NCBI GenBank assembly: GCA_002440085.1
Contig: DJRM01000032.1
Location: 12,239 to 39,943 of the forward strand
DNA: 27,705 bases
Direction of reading: 5' to 3'
Source: Bacteroidales bacterium UBA6360
GTDB taxonomy: Bacteria; Bacteroidota; Bacteroidia; Bacteroidales; UBA932
Shown here piece by piece: positions 8,093 to 16,700 of this stretch (position 1 is the first letter of the stretch; each line of letters begins with the position of its first letter). Made by a program: the position numbers and the translations under genes. The notes under the pieces were generated by a model that saw only the letters and a program-made list of their open reading frames with translations, did no database searches and was not told the origin of the DNA.

Positions 8093-10086
8093 ATAGCCGA
8101 AGACTCCACCAACATAGACGGCCTTGGTGTCTGGCCAATTCTGCCCGGACAGAACCGTGTTACTGCGCCAGTATTCGCCACATTCGAGCCGAATGTTGCA
8201 GCATCTTTTGTCGACTCACCTATGCATCCGCCGACTTTCATTACTGCGGAACCATTATTCTGAATCTTTTCCAAACTTACGTTTCCGTGATTATATATAT
8301 TCTCAAGCGCGGAAGTTCCTGAATGGGAACCGATTATCCCGCCTAACTGCACATACCGTCCTGCTCCCGCGACAACAACCTCACCATAATTATCGCATCC
8401 GGAAACCGAGCCGCCATTAGCGCCGGCAATACCACCGACGTTACGTCCCTTGCAATAAGTCTTGGCAACCACTTTTCCATAATTATCGCATCCGATAATT
8501 TTAGCATTACTTTGACCTGCAATGCCACCGCAATACTCTTTATTCGTTTTGTCGTCTCTGTCTGACACTATTGCACATTTAGAAATACAGTCGCTGATTT
8601 CGGCGTTTCCTCCGTTTGCCAAGCCTACAATTCCACCGATGTTTGTTTCCGGGCTCAAACCTTTTTTGGTCATAACAGTCAACGTTCCATTATTGAGGCA
8701 TCCGACAATCTTTCCGTCGCAGCTCGGCATTCGTGCGGCAATGCCTCCGACACAGAGTGTAACTTTCACGTCCTTCTCATCTTTCTTACCCTTCACATCT
8801 TTCACCGAGTATGCGACATTCACCGTATACGCAACATTTGTCGTACAACGCTGAACAAGTCCTCTATTATAATCAACCAAAACCCCTCCGAACCAGTCAT
8901 ACAGCACATTACCATCTTTATCTGTGCTCTTTGACAAATCAGCGTCTTTCACTGTCACACTCGCCGTTCCCTCAATAGTCAAATCCTTGACTATGCCATA
9001 ATCATGGATACCACCGAACAGAGCCTTGCCGGAATTGAAGTTACTGATGGTCTTTGAGTTGCCGTTGAAGCAACCCTTGAATTTATTCTTACCCGTATCT
9101 CCAATGGAAACAAAGGCCGAATTTTCATCGTCTGTGAACGCGATGTCGTTCATGAGAGTGGCAACAAGGGAGTTTTCAGAGCCGGCATAGACGCCGCTGT
9201 TGTAATCCTTCGCAAACTGGATAAGCTCCGCTGCAGTCGTGATTTCCACTCCGGTCTCAGTTCCGGTCTGTTCAAAACTCAGCTCCGGCATCTCATGCAC
9301 GGTGCCCCTCTTCAGCGTCTTCGCCGAAGAAGACTGGGTCATGACGCGGCCCTGCTTGTCCTGAATCTTGACAGTGAAGCCCCGAGGATATTCCCCGGCC
9401 GGCACGACGATGTAGGCCACCACCTGCGCGTCAGCAGCAATGTTCCAGTCGACGTCATAGCGAATCTTCTTGTCCGCGTCGGCCACAGTCGTTGACGGAG
9501 TGAGGGTGCCGGTCTCGTAATCAATGGCAAAGTTCCCGCAAATCTGCTCTCCGCCATTTCCGGAGAACTCGATGAAGGAGAATTTTTCGGCATCCACGGC
9601 AGGCTTGTTGACGGTAAGCTTCACCACCGAGCACAGATGACCGAAACTGAGGTTTGTACCCTCGGAGGCGTAGGCGCACATCGGAGCGGCAGTCTCGGCG
9701 AAGCTGCCGGCCTTGTAGGTCTGAACGGCCGGGAGAGTCACCATGGCGGCATCCTTGTAGATGGATGAAGGGAAAACTGCTGAATACGGAGCCGTGAGAG
9801 ACTCGCCGAACGAGAACGTCGCGGTCTTGCCCTCTTCCGAGATTTCGGCCGCATTTGAGGTCTTGCCGTTCACCGTAATCTTGTCTCCCTCGATCCACTT
9901 CACTGTCTTGTCATTTTCAAGAACAGTCTTAGTCTGAACCGACTGCCGCACCGGAGCCTCGGACGCAAATCCCGCCGTCAGGACCGTTCCCTCCGTGGTT
10001 TCCGGTGCATTTTCAATCTCATTACTGCAGGCTGCTGCAAACATTGCGGTCAGCGCCATGGCTGACATGAACATATTCCTTTTCAT
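8077..10086 (-). CDS. Fimbrillin-like/GLUG-repeat lipoprotein, truncated by frameshift
   Basis: I choose ATG 10086 over ATG 10116 because it begins a textbook lipoprotein signal (MKRNMFMSAMALTAMFAAAC). Residues of about 25-270 resemble the fimbrillin-like N-terminal domain of Bacteroidales surface proteins (TKTVL...KWIEGDKITVNG, then SFGHLCSVVKLTV). From about residue 350 on come GLUG repeats of the form VGGIAG...GCDNYGEV. Such proteins are anchored to the outer membrane and are often adhesins or pilus-type subunits. After NVANTGAV the frame changes and 24 unrelated residues lead to a stop at 8077; the GLUG pattern continues in the -1 frame (7787-8092). It could be a pseudogene, a sequencing error, or a phase-off allele. 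ATG 10116 overlaps the stop region of the upstream 47-aa peptide gene, so coupled initiation there is an alternative. Confidence 0.82.
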   Translation of the reverse strand: MKRNMFMSAMALTAMFAAACSNEIENAPETTEGTVLTAGFASEAPVRQSVQTKTVLENDKTVKWIEGDKITVNGKTSNAAEISEEGKTATFSFGESLTAPYSAVFPSSIYKDAAMVTLPAVQTYKAGSFAETAAPMCAYASEGTNLSFGHLCSVVKLTVNKPAVDAEKFSFIEFSGNGGEQICGNFAIDYETGTLTPSTTVADADKKIRYDVDWNIAADAQVVAYIVVPAGEYPRGFTVKIQDKQGRVMTQSSSAKTLKRGTVHEMPELSFEQTGTETGVEITTAAELIQFAKDYNSGVYAGSENSLVATLMNDIAFTDDENSAFVSIGDTGKNKFKGCFNGNSKTISNFNSGKALFGGIHDYGIVKDLTIEGTASVTVKDADLSKSTDKDGNVLYDWFGGVLVDYNRGLVQRCTTNVAYTVNVAYSVKDVKGKKDEKDVKVTLCVGGIAARMPSCDGKIVGCLNNGTLTVMTKKGLSPETNIGGIVGLANGGNAEISDCISKCAIVSDRDDKTNKEYCGGIAGQSNAKIIGCDNYGKVVAKTYCKGRNVGGIAGANGGSVSGCDNYGEVVVAGAGRYVQLGGIIGSHSGTSALENIYNHGNVSLEKIQNNGSAVMKVGGCIGESTKDAATFGSNVANTGAVTRFCPGRIGQTPRPSMLVESSAMWLRL

Positions 10087-10109
10087 TTTAGTTCTCAGGT
10101 TAAGTTTGA

Positions 10110-10253
10110 TTACCATGCTTCCTCCACGATTTTGTCGTAGTCGCTGATTGTGGAAGACTCATACAATTTCGTACTCGTCGCGAACCCGCCTTCCGGGTAC
10201 ACATAAACCTCCGTCACCGACGGGGATTCGTAAATTTTTCTGTTACAGTTCAT
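10110..10253 (-). CDS. Small 47-aa peptide of the Bacteroidales YExP type
   Basis: A short minus-strand frame encodes a 47-aa peptide starting MNCNRKIYESPSVTEVYVYP, continuing EGGFATST, and ending KIVEEAW. I recognise the general form (a short basic start, then YE.P...EV......EG) from many unnamed short proteins encoded next to fimbrillin-like lipoproteins in Bacteroidales; their function is unknown to me. There is no signal peptide. The last codons overlap ATG 10116, and the lipoprotein start I prefer is 24 bp downstream of the stop, so the peptide is probably the first gene of the operon. The alternative is a chance frame, but the family-like pattern and operon-leading position argue against that. 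Confidence 0.6.
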   Translation of the reverse strand: MNCNRKIYESPSVTEVYVYPEGGFATSTKLYESSTISDYDKIVEEAW

Positions 10254-10362
10254 GCTATTATTGATTAGTTTGTTAATATTTCATCATGTCGTAAAATATG
10301 ACCTTCACCATAAAGACAACGAAATTCAAAAAGCGGAACCTGAATCTTGAATAATTTTTTGC

Positions 10363-10370
10363 TATTTTTG
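10363..10370 (+). promoter_or_regulatory. -7 box upstream of fur-like gene
   Basis: TATTTTTG matches the Bacteroidota -7 consensus TAnnTTTG and lies 51 bp before the ATG at 10422. The -33 region 20 nt upstream (CCTG, 10339-10342) is a poor match, so this rests on the -7 box alone. Confidence 0.42.
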
Positions 10371-10421
10371 CATTTACGGGCACGGGCGAAGCCGCCGGAT
10401 GCCCTTAGAAAATGTCTTGAC

Positions 10422-10835
10422 ATGAACATTCACGAAACGGAAGAAAGATTAGAGGCCAAGGGCATAAAGCCTACGGCAAACAGGATACTTGTGCTGAAGG
10501 CGCTCGATGAGGCGGGACGGCCGGCGAGTCTCGCCGACCTTGAGGCGCAGATTGAGTCAATGGACAAGTCCAGCGTGTTCAGGACGCTGACCCTGTTCCT
10601 TGAGAAGGACATTGTCCATTCGTTCGAGGACGGGCGCGGGGTCATAAACTATGAACTGTGCACCGAAGAAGGTCACTGCGACCACAGCGACGCGCACATC
10701 CATTTCTACTGCGAGCGCTGCCACCGTTCCTACTGCATGGAGCACATAAATCTCGACCGTGTGCCGGTGCCGGAAGGATTCGAGCCGCACGCCTATTCCT
10801 TCGTCATCAAGGGCATCTGCCCGCACTGCCGCTAA
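10422..10835 (+). CDS. Fur-family metal-dependent transcriptional repressor
   Basis: The 137-aa product (ATG 10422; the upstream in-frame ATG at 10347 adds 25 residues that do not fit the family and overlap the putative promoter) is a compact Fur-type regulator. The N-terminal winged helix covers about 1-78 (GIKPTANRILVLKAL, then DKSSVFRTLTLFLEKDIV). The C-terminal half carries the metal sites: the His-rich segment HCDHSDAHIHF (about 85-95) and two CxxC pairs, CERC (97-100) and CPHC (133-136), that hold structural zinc. Fur, Zur and PerR subtypes cannot be told apart with confidence. The gene is divergent from the minus-strand SusC/D operon, with about 170 bp between, so it could in principle control that operon as well as its own expression; this is inference from position. 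Confidence 0.92.
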   Translation: MNIHETEERLEAKGIKPTANRILVLKALDEAGRPASLADLEAQIESMDKSSVFRTLTLFLEKDIVHSFEDGRGVINYELCTEEGHCDHSDAHIHFYCERCHRSYCMEHINLDRVPVPEGFEPHAYSFVIKGICPHCR

Positions 10836-10945
10836 TCCCAAAGTTTGCGGATTTTGACATTTTACCACAGAAAACTTTGATATTCCAAGAATTACGAAAT
10901 ATAGTTGCGGAATGATTCTTTTCTGTGACGGAGGAAAAAGCGACA

Positions 10946-10970
10946 AAGACGACTGCCGGGGTCGTCTTTT
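10946..10970 (+). terminator. Intrinsic terminator downstream of fur-like gene
   Basis: AAGACGAC (10946-10953) pairs perfectly with GTCGTCTT (10961-10968) around loop TGCCGGG, and the stem runs into a short T tract (TTTT at 10967-10970). It lies 110 bp after the fur-like stop and 100 bp before the Rpn-like start, separating the two genes. Confidence 0.7.
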
Positions 10971-10980
10971 ATTCAAAAAT

Positions 10981-10997
10981 CGCAACAATCAGTTGCG
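10981..10997. repeat. Short inverted repeat upstream of Rpn-like gene
   Basis: CGCAAC (10981-10986) and GTTGCG (10992-10997) form a 6-bp inverted repeat around AATCA. A further AGTTGCG occurs at about 10902. It may be an operator or a chance hairpin; no matching end was found downstream of the nuclease gene, so it is not evidence of a transposon terminus. Confidence 0.35.
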
Positions 10998-11070
10998 TAA
11001 CCGCAAGAAACTGTTGCTGTTTTCGCATCGGTTTTATTCGTTGCTTTGCAGTATGTAAATTTTAACTGCA

Positions 11071-12039
11071 ATGACGAAGAAAACAGAAAGAAAAGAGGCT
11101 CGAATCTCAAGGTTCGCAAGCCTGCTGTCGGACGCCGGATTCAAGGCCGTGCTGGCGTCGCCGAGAAACAAGAACATCCTGATGCAGCTGCTGAACCTCG
11201 TCCTCCCAGAGGACAGGCAGATTGCCGAAATCGAGAGCTACAGTGACAGGGAGGTCAACGGATTCACCCCGTTCGGCAAGTATTCCCGCGTCGACATCAG
11301 GTGCAGGGACATCAAGGGACGGACGTTCATCGTGGAGATGCAGCGCGAGATGCACGAATGCTTCTTCCAACGGTGCATGTGGTACGGCTCGAACGCATAC
11401 GGAAGTGACCTGCCGTCCGGAGCCGGATACGAGGACCTGAGCCCGGTCTATGTCATCGCGTTCCTCGAACAGGCGCTGCCGCACTCGGACGAGGCGCTGT
11501 GGGACTCCGAAAGATGCGTGTCATACTACCAGATGACGGAAAAAAGAACCGGGGAGTTTGCTCCTGACACAATTATTTGTATTTTTGTGGAACTGGGGAG
11601 ATTCCTCAAGGGCGAGGAGGAACTCGACGGAAGGCTTGACAGGGCATGCTACGTGTTCAAGAACTCGGAGAAGTGGGAGGGCAACGTCCCGCAGAAGATT
11701 CTCGACGACGAGTTCACGAAGGAACTGAGCCGGGCCTGCGAGGTGGAGAACTTCCCGCCGGAAACGAAACTTCAATACATCAGGGACATGTTCACGGAAA
11801 TGGACTACAAGGCCGAGATGAAGGCCAACTACAAGAACGGGTTCGCCGACGGCGAAGCTAAAGGCGAAGCAAGAGGTGAAGCAAGAGGTGAAGCAAGAGG
11901 TGAAGCAAGAGGGCGATGTGAGGGAGAGCGTATGAAAGCGATTGACAGCGCGACTAAACTTCTCGCGGCAGGAATTCCTGTCGAAACCATTGCCTCCTGC
12001 GTAGGACTCAGCGTCAAGGAAGTCGAGGGATTGAAATGA
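11071..12039 (+). CDS. Rpn/PDDEXK_2-family nuclease (putative recombination-promoting nuclease)
   Basis: The 322-aa product belongs to the Rpn family, often labelled putative transposase. The first 250 residues form a PD-(D/E)XK nuclease domain with the characteristic Asp in KYSRVDIRCRD and the E-x-Q motif in FIVEMQRE (about residues 69-92). The tail holds a Gly-Glu-Ala-Arg repeat encoded by 12-bp units (11851-11910), then a short helix-turn-helix-like end (AAGIPVETIASCVGLSVKEV) typical of this family. Family members cleave DNA and can raise RecA-independent recombination; some have been linked to phage defence. No terminal inverted repeats or target duplication are seen, so it is not shown to be a mobile element itself. 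A terminator-like hairpin follows at 12102. Confidence 0.9.
   Translation: MTKKTERKEARISRFASLLSDAGFKAVLASPRNKNILMQLLNLVLPEDRQIAEIESYSDREVNGFTPFGKYSRVDIRCRDIKGRTFIVEMQREMHECFFQRCMWYGSNAYGSDLPSGAGYEDLSPVYVIAFLEQALPHSDEALWDSERCVSYYQMTEKRTGEFAPDTIICIFVELGRFLKGEEELDGRLDRACYVFKNSEKWEGNVPQKILDDEFTKELSRACEVENFPPETKLQYIRDMFTEMDYKAEMKANYKNGFADGEAKGEARGEARGEARGEARGRCEGERMKAIDSATKLLAAGIPVETIASCVGLSVKEVEGLK
11851..11910 (+). repeat. 12-bp tandem repeat inside Rpn-like gene, five units
   Basis: Five in-frame 12-bp units occur: GGCGAAGCTAAA, GGCGAAGCAAGA, then three identical GGTGAAGCAAGA. They encode GEAK and four GEAR. The three identical copies suggest recent expansion by slippage. Changes in copy number would keep the frame and only lengthen the linker between nuclease and tail. 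Confidence 0.9.
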
Positions 12040-12101
12040 GGCTCCGAGCCGCATCTGACCGATGTGGATATTTTGTCGTGAAGCTTCTGATATAAACGCA
12101 G

Positions 12102-12136
12102 CGACGGCGGCCGGGGTTCCGGTCGCCGTCGTCTTA
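12102..12136. terminator. Strong GC hairpin between convergent genes
   Basis: CGACGGCGGCCGG (12102-12114) pairs with CCGGTCGCCGTCG (12119-12131) with one G-T wobble around GGTT. The 3' side runs only into TCTTA, so the T tract is weak on the plus strand. It lies between the Rpn-like stop (12039) and the convergent lipoprotein stop (12152) and may serve both strands. Confidence 0.6.
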
Positions 12137-12151
12137 TAGAATCAGTAGATA

Positions 12152-13711
12152 TTATTTCTTAGTAAACTGGCTGTTTTCATAGACACCCACCTGAGGATTG
12201 CCCTTGTAACTTGTCGGCAGGCAGACAAGGTCTCCGGTTCCCGACATATCCAACTTGTTCTTCACCTGAGCATATACAGCGATTTCAGAATCACCTTGAC
12301 TTATCTTTCCATTCCTGATGCTCGGTGTGATGGCCGTCGTAAACGTGACATTCTCAAGCTTCACATAGCAATGCTGCCATCTTGAATAGTTAGCAAGAAG
12401 ATCTTTGATTGTCAGCACCGTCGGAGAAACACCGCCTTCAATGTCTTCAACAGTAGCCTGTGAAAGATCAATGTCAACAATCTCGACAAAGCCATTATAT
12501 AAATAAGCCTTTCCGGTAACCACGCCGTTAATCTTTTTGCCGGCCTCCAGCTTCTTATCCCAATTAAAGTAAATCGTCCCCCCCGTCTCATCTTCGATGA
12601 ATGCGCTGGCTCCATTTGCATAAGAAATCACGGCATCCTTAAGATTGACCTTGAAATTTGGTTCCGCCGGTTCTTCCTCCGTTGTGATTGATGCATTGAG
12701 TTCTGCGATTGATGACGGTACTCGTGAACCTGCCTGTACTATCTCAGCAGTGTCTTCAGACGATTCATCTGCGCTGTAAGAGGAAAAATTCAATGTGAAG
12801 TTACGCTTGTTCTCGCCCCTATTCGGGAGAATGGAGTACTTGACAAGAGCTGTGTCTGCCGGATTGCTTATAAGTTTGTCAGGCACACCTTTCTTGAAAG
12901 ACATTCCGACGTAAGAGACCCAATCAGACTCAGGCTCGTCAAAGAAAACGCCATTGCCCTTGTAAGCCACCTTAACCTCAATCTCGCCTCCTTTTTCGTC
13001 AACATTAACGGTCTTGTCAATCACTACGACAAGTGCCTTCTTGAGTTTTGAGATTTCTGCGTCTTCAAAGTTTTTATAAGATGACCAGGTGCCGCTGAAC
13101 TCAACATAGTCTCCCACCTCAACATTCGGGAACGCTGCCTTGGACTCGTCCGTGGAGCTATAAACCTGGGCATTTTTCGTTGACGTCCCGTCGTTGATGT
13201 AGAAACCGCCTTTGGAAGTGCTTCCGAGCTGAACGACTTTACCCGCCATCTTGTAGCTGGCACCGACTGTCGCCTTGCCGTCCTCAATATCCTTGCAGGT
13301 GAACGACACTGGATCAAGCGAGCCCTGACGCACCTTCAGGAATTGCATATTGGTGCCGACCTTGATGGAAAGCGACAACTCCCGTCCTGTTTCTGTTGCC
13401 TCGGCAGAGAATGTAACCTTCGTCTGCCCGGATGTCCCGCTCATCTTGTCAACAGAGAGCCATGATGGAGTCCTGACTTCCTGGCCGTCTTTCTCTGAGA
13501 CAACTTCAGGCCATGTCTTGTCGATTGTCTGGAATGCCCAGTCTTCAGTCGCTGTGATTGTGAGGTCAACGGAACCGCCCTCAGCCTTTATTGACAAGAA
13601 CGTGTCACTAAGCTCGATGTTATCCAAAGAGCCGACAGACTCTTCCTTTGCGCATCCGGAAAGAAGAACGAGTGATGCAGCAAAAGCGGAAAATAAATAT
13701 CTGAATTTCAT
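12152..13711 (-). CDS. BACON/OB-fold (DUF5689-like) lipoprotein
   Basis: The 519-aa product (ATG 13711, giving a clean signal with lipobox LSGC and Cys20; ATG 13723 would add four residues) appears to alternate two modules. A BACON-like sandwich (about 35-130, ending FLKVRQ) is followed by an OB-like fold (about 135-220, YKMAGKVVQLGS...GGFYINDGT...VEVGDYVEFSGTW). A second BACON-like region (about 225-330) precedes a second OB-like fold (about 345-430, FKVNLKDAVISYANG...GKKINGVVTGKAYLYNG). Related lipoproteins are encoded beside Oar-type TonB receptors in Bacteroidota and are presumed to be surface partners of the barrel. It follows the receptor stop (13730) by 18 bp, so the two form an operon. 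The ligand is unknown; it might bind polymeric substrates or nucleic acid, given the OB-like folds, but nothing here proves that. Confidence 0.85.
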   Translation of the reverse strand: MKFRYLFSAFAASLVLLSGCAKEESVGSLDNIELSDTFLSIKAEGGSVDLTITATEDWAFQTIDKTWPEVVSEKDGQEVRTPSWLSVDKMSGTSGQTKVTFSAEATETGRELSLSIKVGTNMQFLKVRQGSLDPVSFTCKDIEDGKATVGASYKMAGKVVQLGSTSKGGFYINDGTSTKNAQVYSSTDESKAAFPNVEVGDYVEFSGTWSSYKNFEDAEISKLKKALVVVIDKTVNVDEKGGEIEVKVAYKGNGVFFDEPESDWVSYVGMSFKKGVPDKLISNPADTALVKYSILPNRGENKRNFTLNFSSYSADESSEDTAEIVQAGSRVPSSIAELNASITTEEEPAEPNFKVNLKDAVISYANGASAFIEDETGGTIYFNWDKKLEAGKKINGVVTGKAYLYNGFVEIVDIDLSQATVEDIEGGVSPTVLTIKDLLANYSRWQHCYVKLENVTFTTAITPSIRNGKISQGDSEIAVYAQVKNKLDMSGTGDLVCLPTSYKGNPQVGVYENSQFTKK

Positions 13712-13729
13712 AATAATATCCACAATGAA

Positions 13730-16700
13730 TTAATTAAACATATACTTGATTCCCACTGATGCGTACCAGCACTGTCCGATGCTCGTGTACGGAGTGAAAG
13801 TCTGAACGCTTCCGTTCACTTTCTTCGGCGTTGAGAATACCGGGTAGCCATCAGCGTCGGTAGAATCATACTTGAGGATACGTCCGTCATTCAAGTCCGG
13901 ATTGAGTTGCTTGATGACACCGAATCTTGAACTGAAGATGTTCGCAAGGTTCTTGATGTCGAAACTGAGCTGGAGCGTATTCATTGACTTGCCTACCTTA
14001 ACCTTGAAGTCGTGCTTGTAGCTGAAGTCGAAGCGATGCACCCAAGGAGAGTAGAGACTGTATGCCTCCGCATATTCTCCCTGATGCTTCTTGAGATATT
14101 TGTTATTGTGAACGTAATCCATAAAGCGGTCACGGTCACTCTCTGAAACGAAACGGAACTCGTTGTTGGCTACCTGCTCATCTGTAGGGATGTAAAGCGC
14201 ATCGTACTTATATCCGTCACCGTTCATGTCGTTAGAAAGCATATAAGAGTAATTATAGCCGCCGCGGAAGGCTTCATAGATGAGGCTGAAATGGTTGCCG
14301 CACTTGTCATGATATGTTCCGGAAGCAACAACACGATCTGGAGTTACATACTGCGAGTTGTGGAGCTTGATGTTGTTCGGTCCCTCAACAGTAGGAACAT
14401 AAGTGAATGCGGACTCAGCGTTTGAGCCAGGGAGACCGGTGAGTTCCTTTGAGGCCGTGTGAGTGTAGGCCGCCATGAAGCTGAGTTCCTCAATCGGACG
14501 GATGTTGAGAGTTACATTAGCGGAGTAACCATATCCCTTGTTCGTATTTTCGAGGACAAAAGCCTTTGTCGTTGTCCTGAAGTCTGAAGGATAAATAGGG
14601 CGGTTATCCGCACCATGCCACCTTGCGAATCCGTCAACCTGCCTCATGGACCAGTCGGATATTGTCACACCGTTGATTGTCTTGTTGAAAATACCTTCAG
14701 CAGAGATGGAGAACGGGAATGAGGTAGGGAAGTTATAGTCGAGGGCGAGAGAGGTCTTCCATACCTGAGGCATCTTGAATTTAGGATCCACTGCGGATAT
14801 CGATGATGGAATCGTACCGTCGCCGGCAGTTGTAGGGTAGCCCATTGCAACAAGTGCGTCATAAAGCGCCTCAGTTGTTGCCTTTCCGTCTTTCGTCTTG
14901 AGACCGCCGGCAAACTGGTTCATATCGATGTACCCCTTCTCCGTTGCCAGACCAGTGTATCCGTTGATCTTGCTGGTCTTGGTGCTGCCGTTAATCTGCG
15001 CGGCATACTGAACCATGCCGGAGTTGGTAGGCATATTAGTGAAGAACACGAGCGGAAGGCGTCCGGAGAAAAGACCCGTACCACCACGGAGGGTGAGGCT
15101 CTTGTCCCTGAGTATGTCCCAATTGAATCCAACGCGAGGTGATACCGTCACGCTTGCTGAAGGCCACTTGCCGGTGTCAATATGCTGTTCAGTGTAACCA
15201 TACGACTTAGGATAATAAGAGAGAGCCTTTATCTTGTTGTTCGTCTTGAGGTCTCCATTGTCAAAGAAAAGCCCGTCAAGACGAAGGCCATAAGTGAGCT
15301 TGAAGTTATCGAGTGCGCTCCACTCATCCTGAGCATAGAGACCTACCTTGTGGAACTGGACGCGTGCGGCAGGATTCTTTTCTCCGTCATAGCCGTAAGT
15401 GAGACAGACAACCTCCGGAGCCGCGCCGGTCATGAAATCATTGAGACTCCGATAGCGATAATAACCAGTACCGTTTCTCATGTAAGCGTTGTCAGCCATC
15501 TGATACTCATAGTTCAGACCACCTGTAATCTTGTGGTTGCCTACATAGTAAACGAGGTCATCCTTAATGTTCGCAATTGTGTTGTGAACGGCGTTGTTCC
15601 ATGTGAAGAGTTCGTAGCCGAGAGATATGTACGGAGTGTTGGTGCCTGTGCCGTCCATGATGTCGATGAACGGGAACTCGTCTGAATTTGTTCCGCGAAC
15701 ATCGTCAAGCTTGGAGAATGTCGCAAGGAACTGGTTAGAAAGATTATCGGTAATCTTGCTGTTCAGGTCAAGGGAAACAGAATGCACCAAGTTGTTCTGG
15801 GAATACATGGAGTTCGCATAAGACATGCCATAGAGGGATGTGCGGGCAAATGCCGAACGTGTGCCGCCGTCCATAGATGAGGCGTTGGGACCTGACCATG
15901 AAGTGTTGTTCGTGTAGTTGTAACGCACAGCGAGACGGTTCTTGTCATTGATGTTCCAGTCGAGTCTCGCAAGAATCTTGAGATTGCTCTCATCTGCCGG
16001 AAAATCCGTGTAAGAACCCGTATCATAACCATACTTGTCCTTTACAAACTCCGAAAGCCTCTTCATGTCGTCCGCCTTAGCGTATGAAAGATACTTGTCA
16101 GAATTGCCGACGCCGTCTTCCGACGCCCTCCAGCGAACTGCCACGGTAGGAGTCTTTGTATACTCGGCATTTACGAAGAAGAAGAGCTTGTTCTTGATAA
16201 TCGGACCGCCGAGTGTCATTCCATAAGTGGTGCTGCGGTCCCTCTCACGAGCTCCGGCTATTTCAACGCCGCTCACTGTGTTACCGCGCATGTTCTCATT
16301 GCGGTGATAGACGTATGCGGAACCCTTGAAGGTGTTTGTACCGGACTTGGTAATTGCATTCACTCCGCCGCCGATGAAGTTGGTCTGGCGCACGTCGTAT
16401 GGAGAAATCACGACCTGAAGTTCCTCAATCGCATCGATTGAAATCGGAGAACCGCCGCCCGGGAGCTTGTCACTGAGCCCGAAGTTGTTGTTGAAATTCG
16501 CGCCGTCTACGGTGAAGTTTGCGGTACGCCCGTCAGTTCCGGCGAAGCTCATTCCGTTTCCGCCGTAAGGAGAAAGCCTCGTGACGTCTGAAATGCTTCT
16601 GCTGATGGTAGGGAGCGACTCAATCTGCTTGCCGGAGATGTTGGTTGCGGCGCCGTTCTTCTCAGCGGAGAACTTTGATGACGGAGCGGCAATCACGATG

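Noticed and set aside
8150..8175. Programmed -1 frameshift in the GLUG lipoprotein
   Set aside because: No slippery heptamer or downstream pseudoknot is visible at the junction; a mutation or sequence error is simpler.
10274..10305. Promoter for the SusC/D operon (TTG, 18-nt spacer, TATTTTAC on the minus strand)
   Set aside because: The -7 box matches only six of eight consensus positions; too weak to list as a feature.
10912..11058. Short plus-strand frame of 48 codons beginning ATGATTCTT
   Set aside because: It runs through the terminator hairpin after the fur-like gene and resembles no known protein.
11851..11910. CRISPR array
   Set aside because: The repeat units are 12 bp with no spacers and lie inside a coding region.
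11071..12039. Insertion sequence carrying a transposase
   Set aside because: Although Rpn proteins are often named transposases, no terminal inverted repeats or target-site duplication flank the gene.
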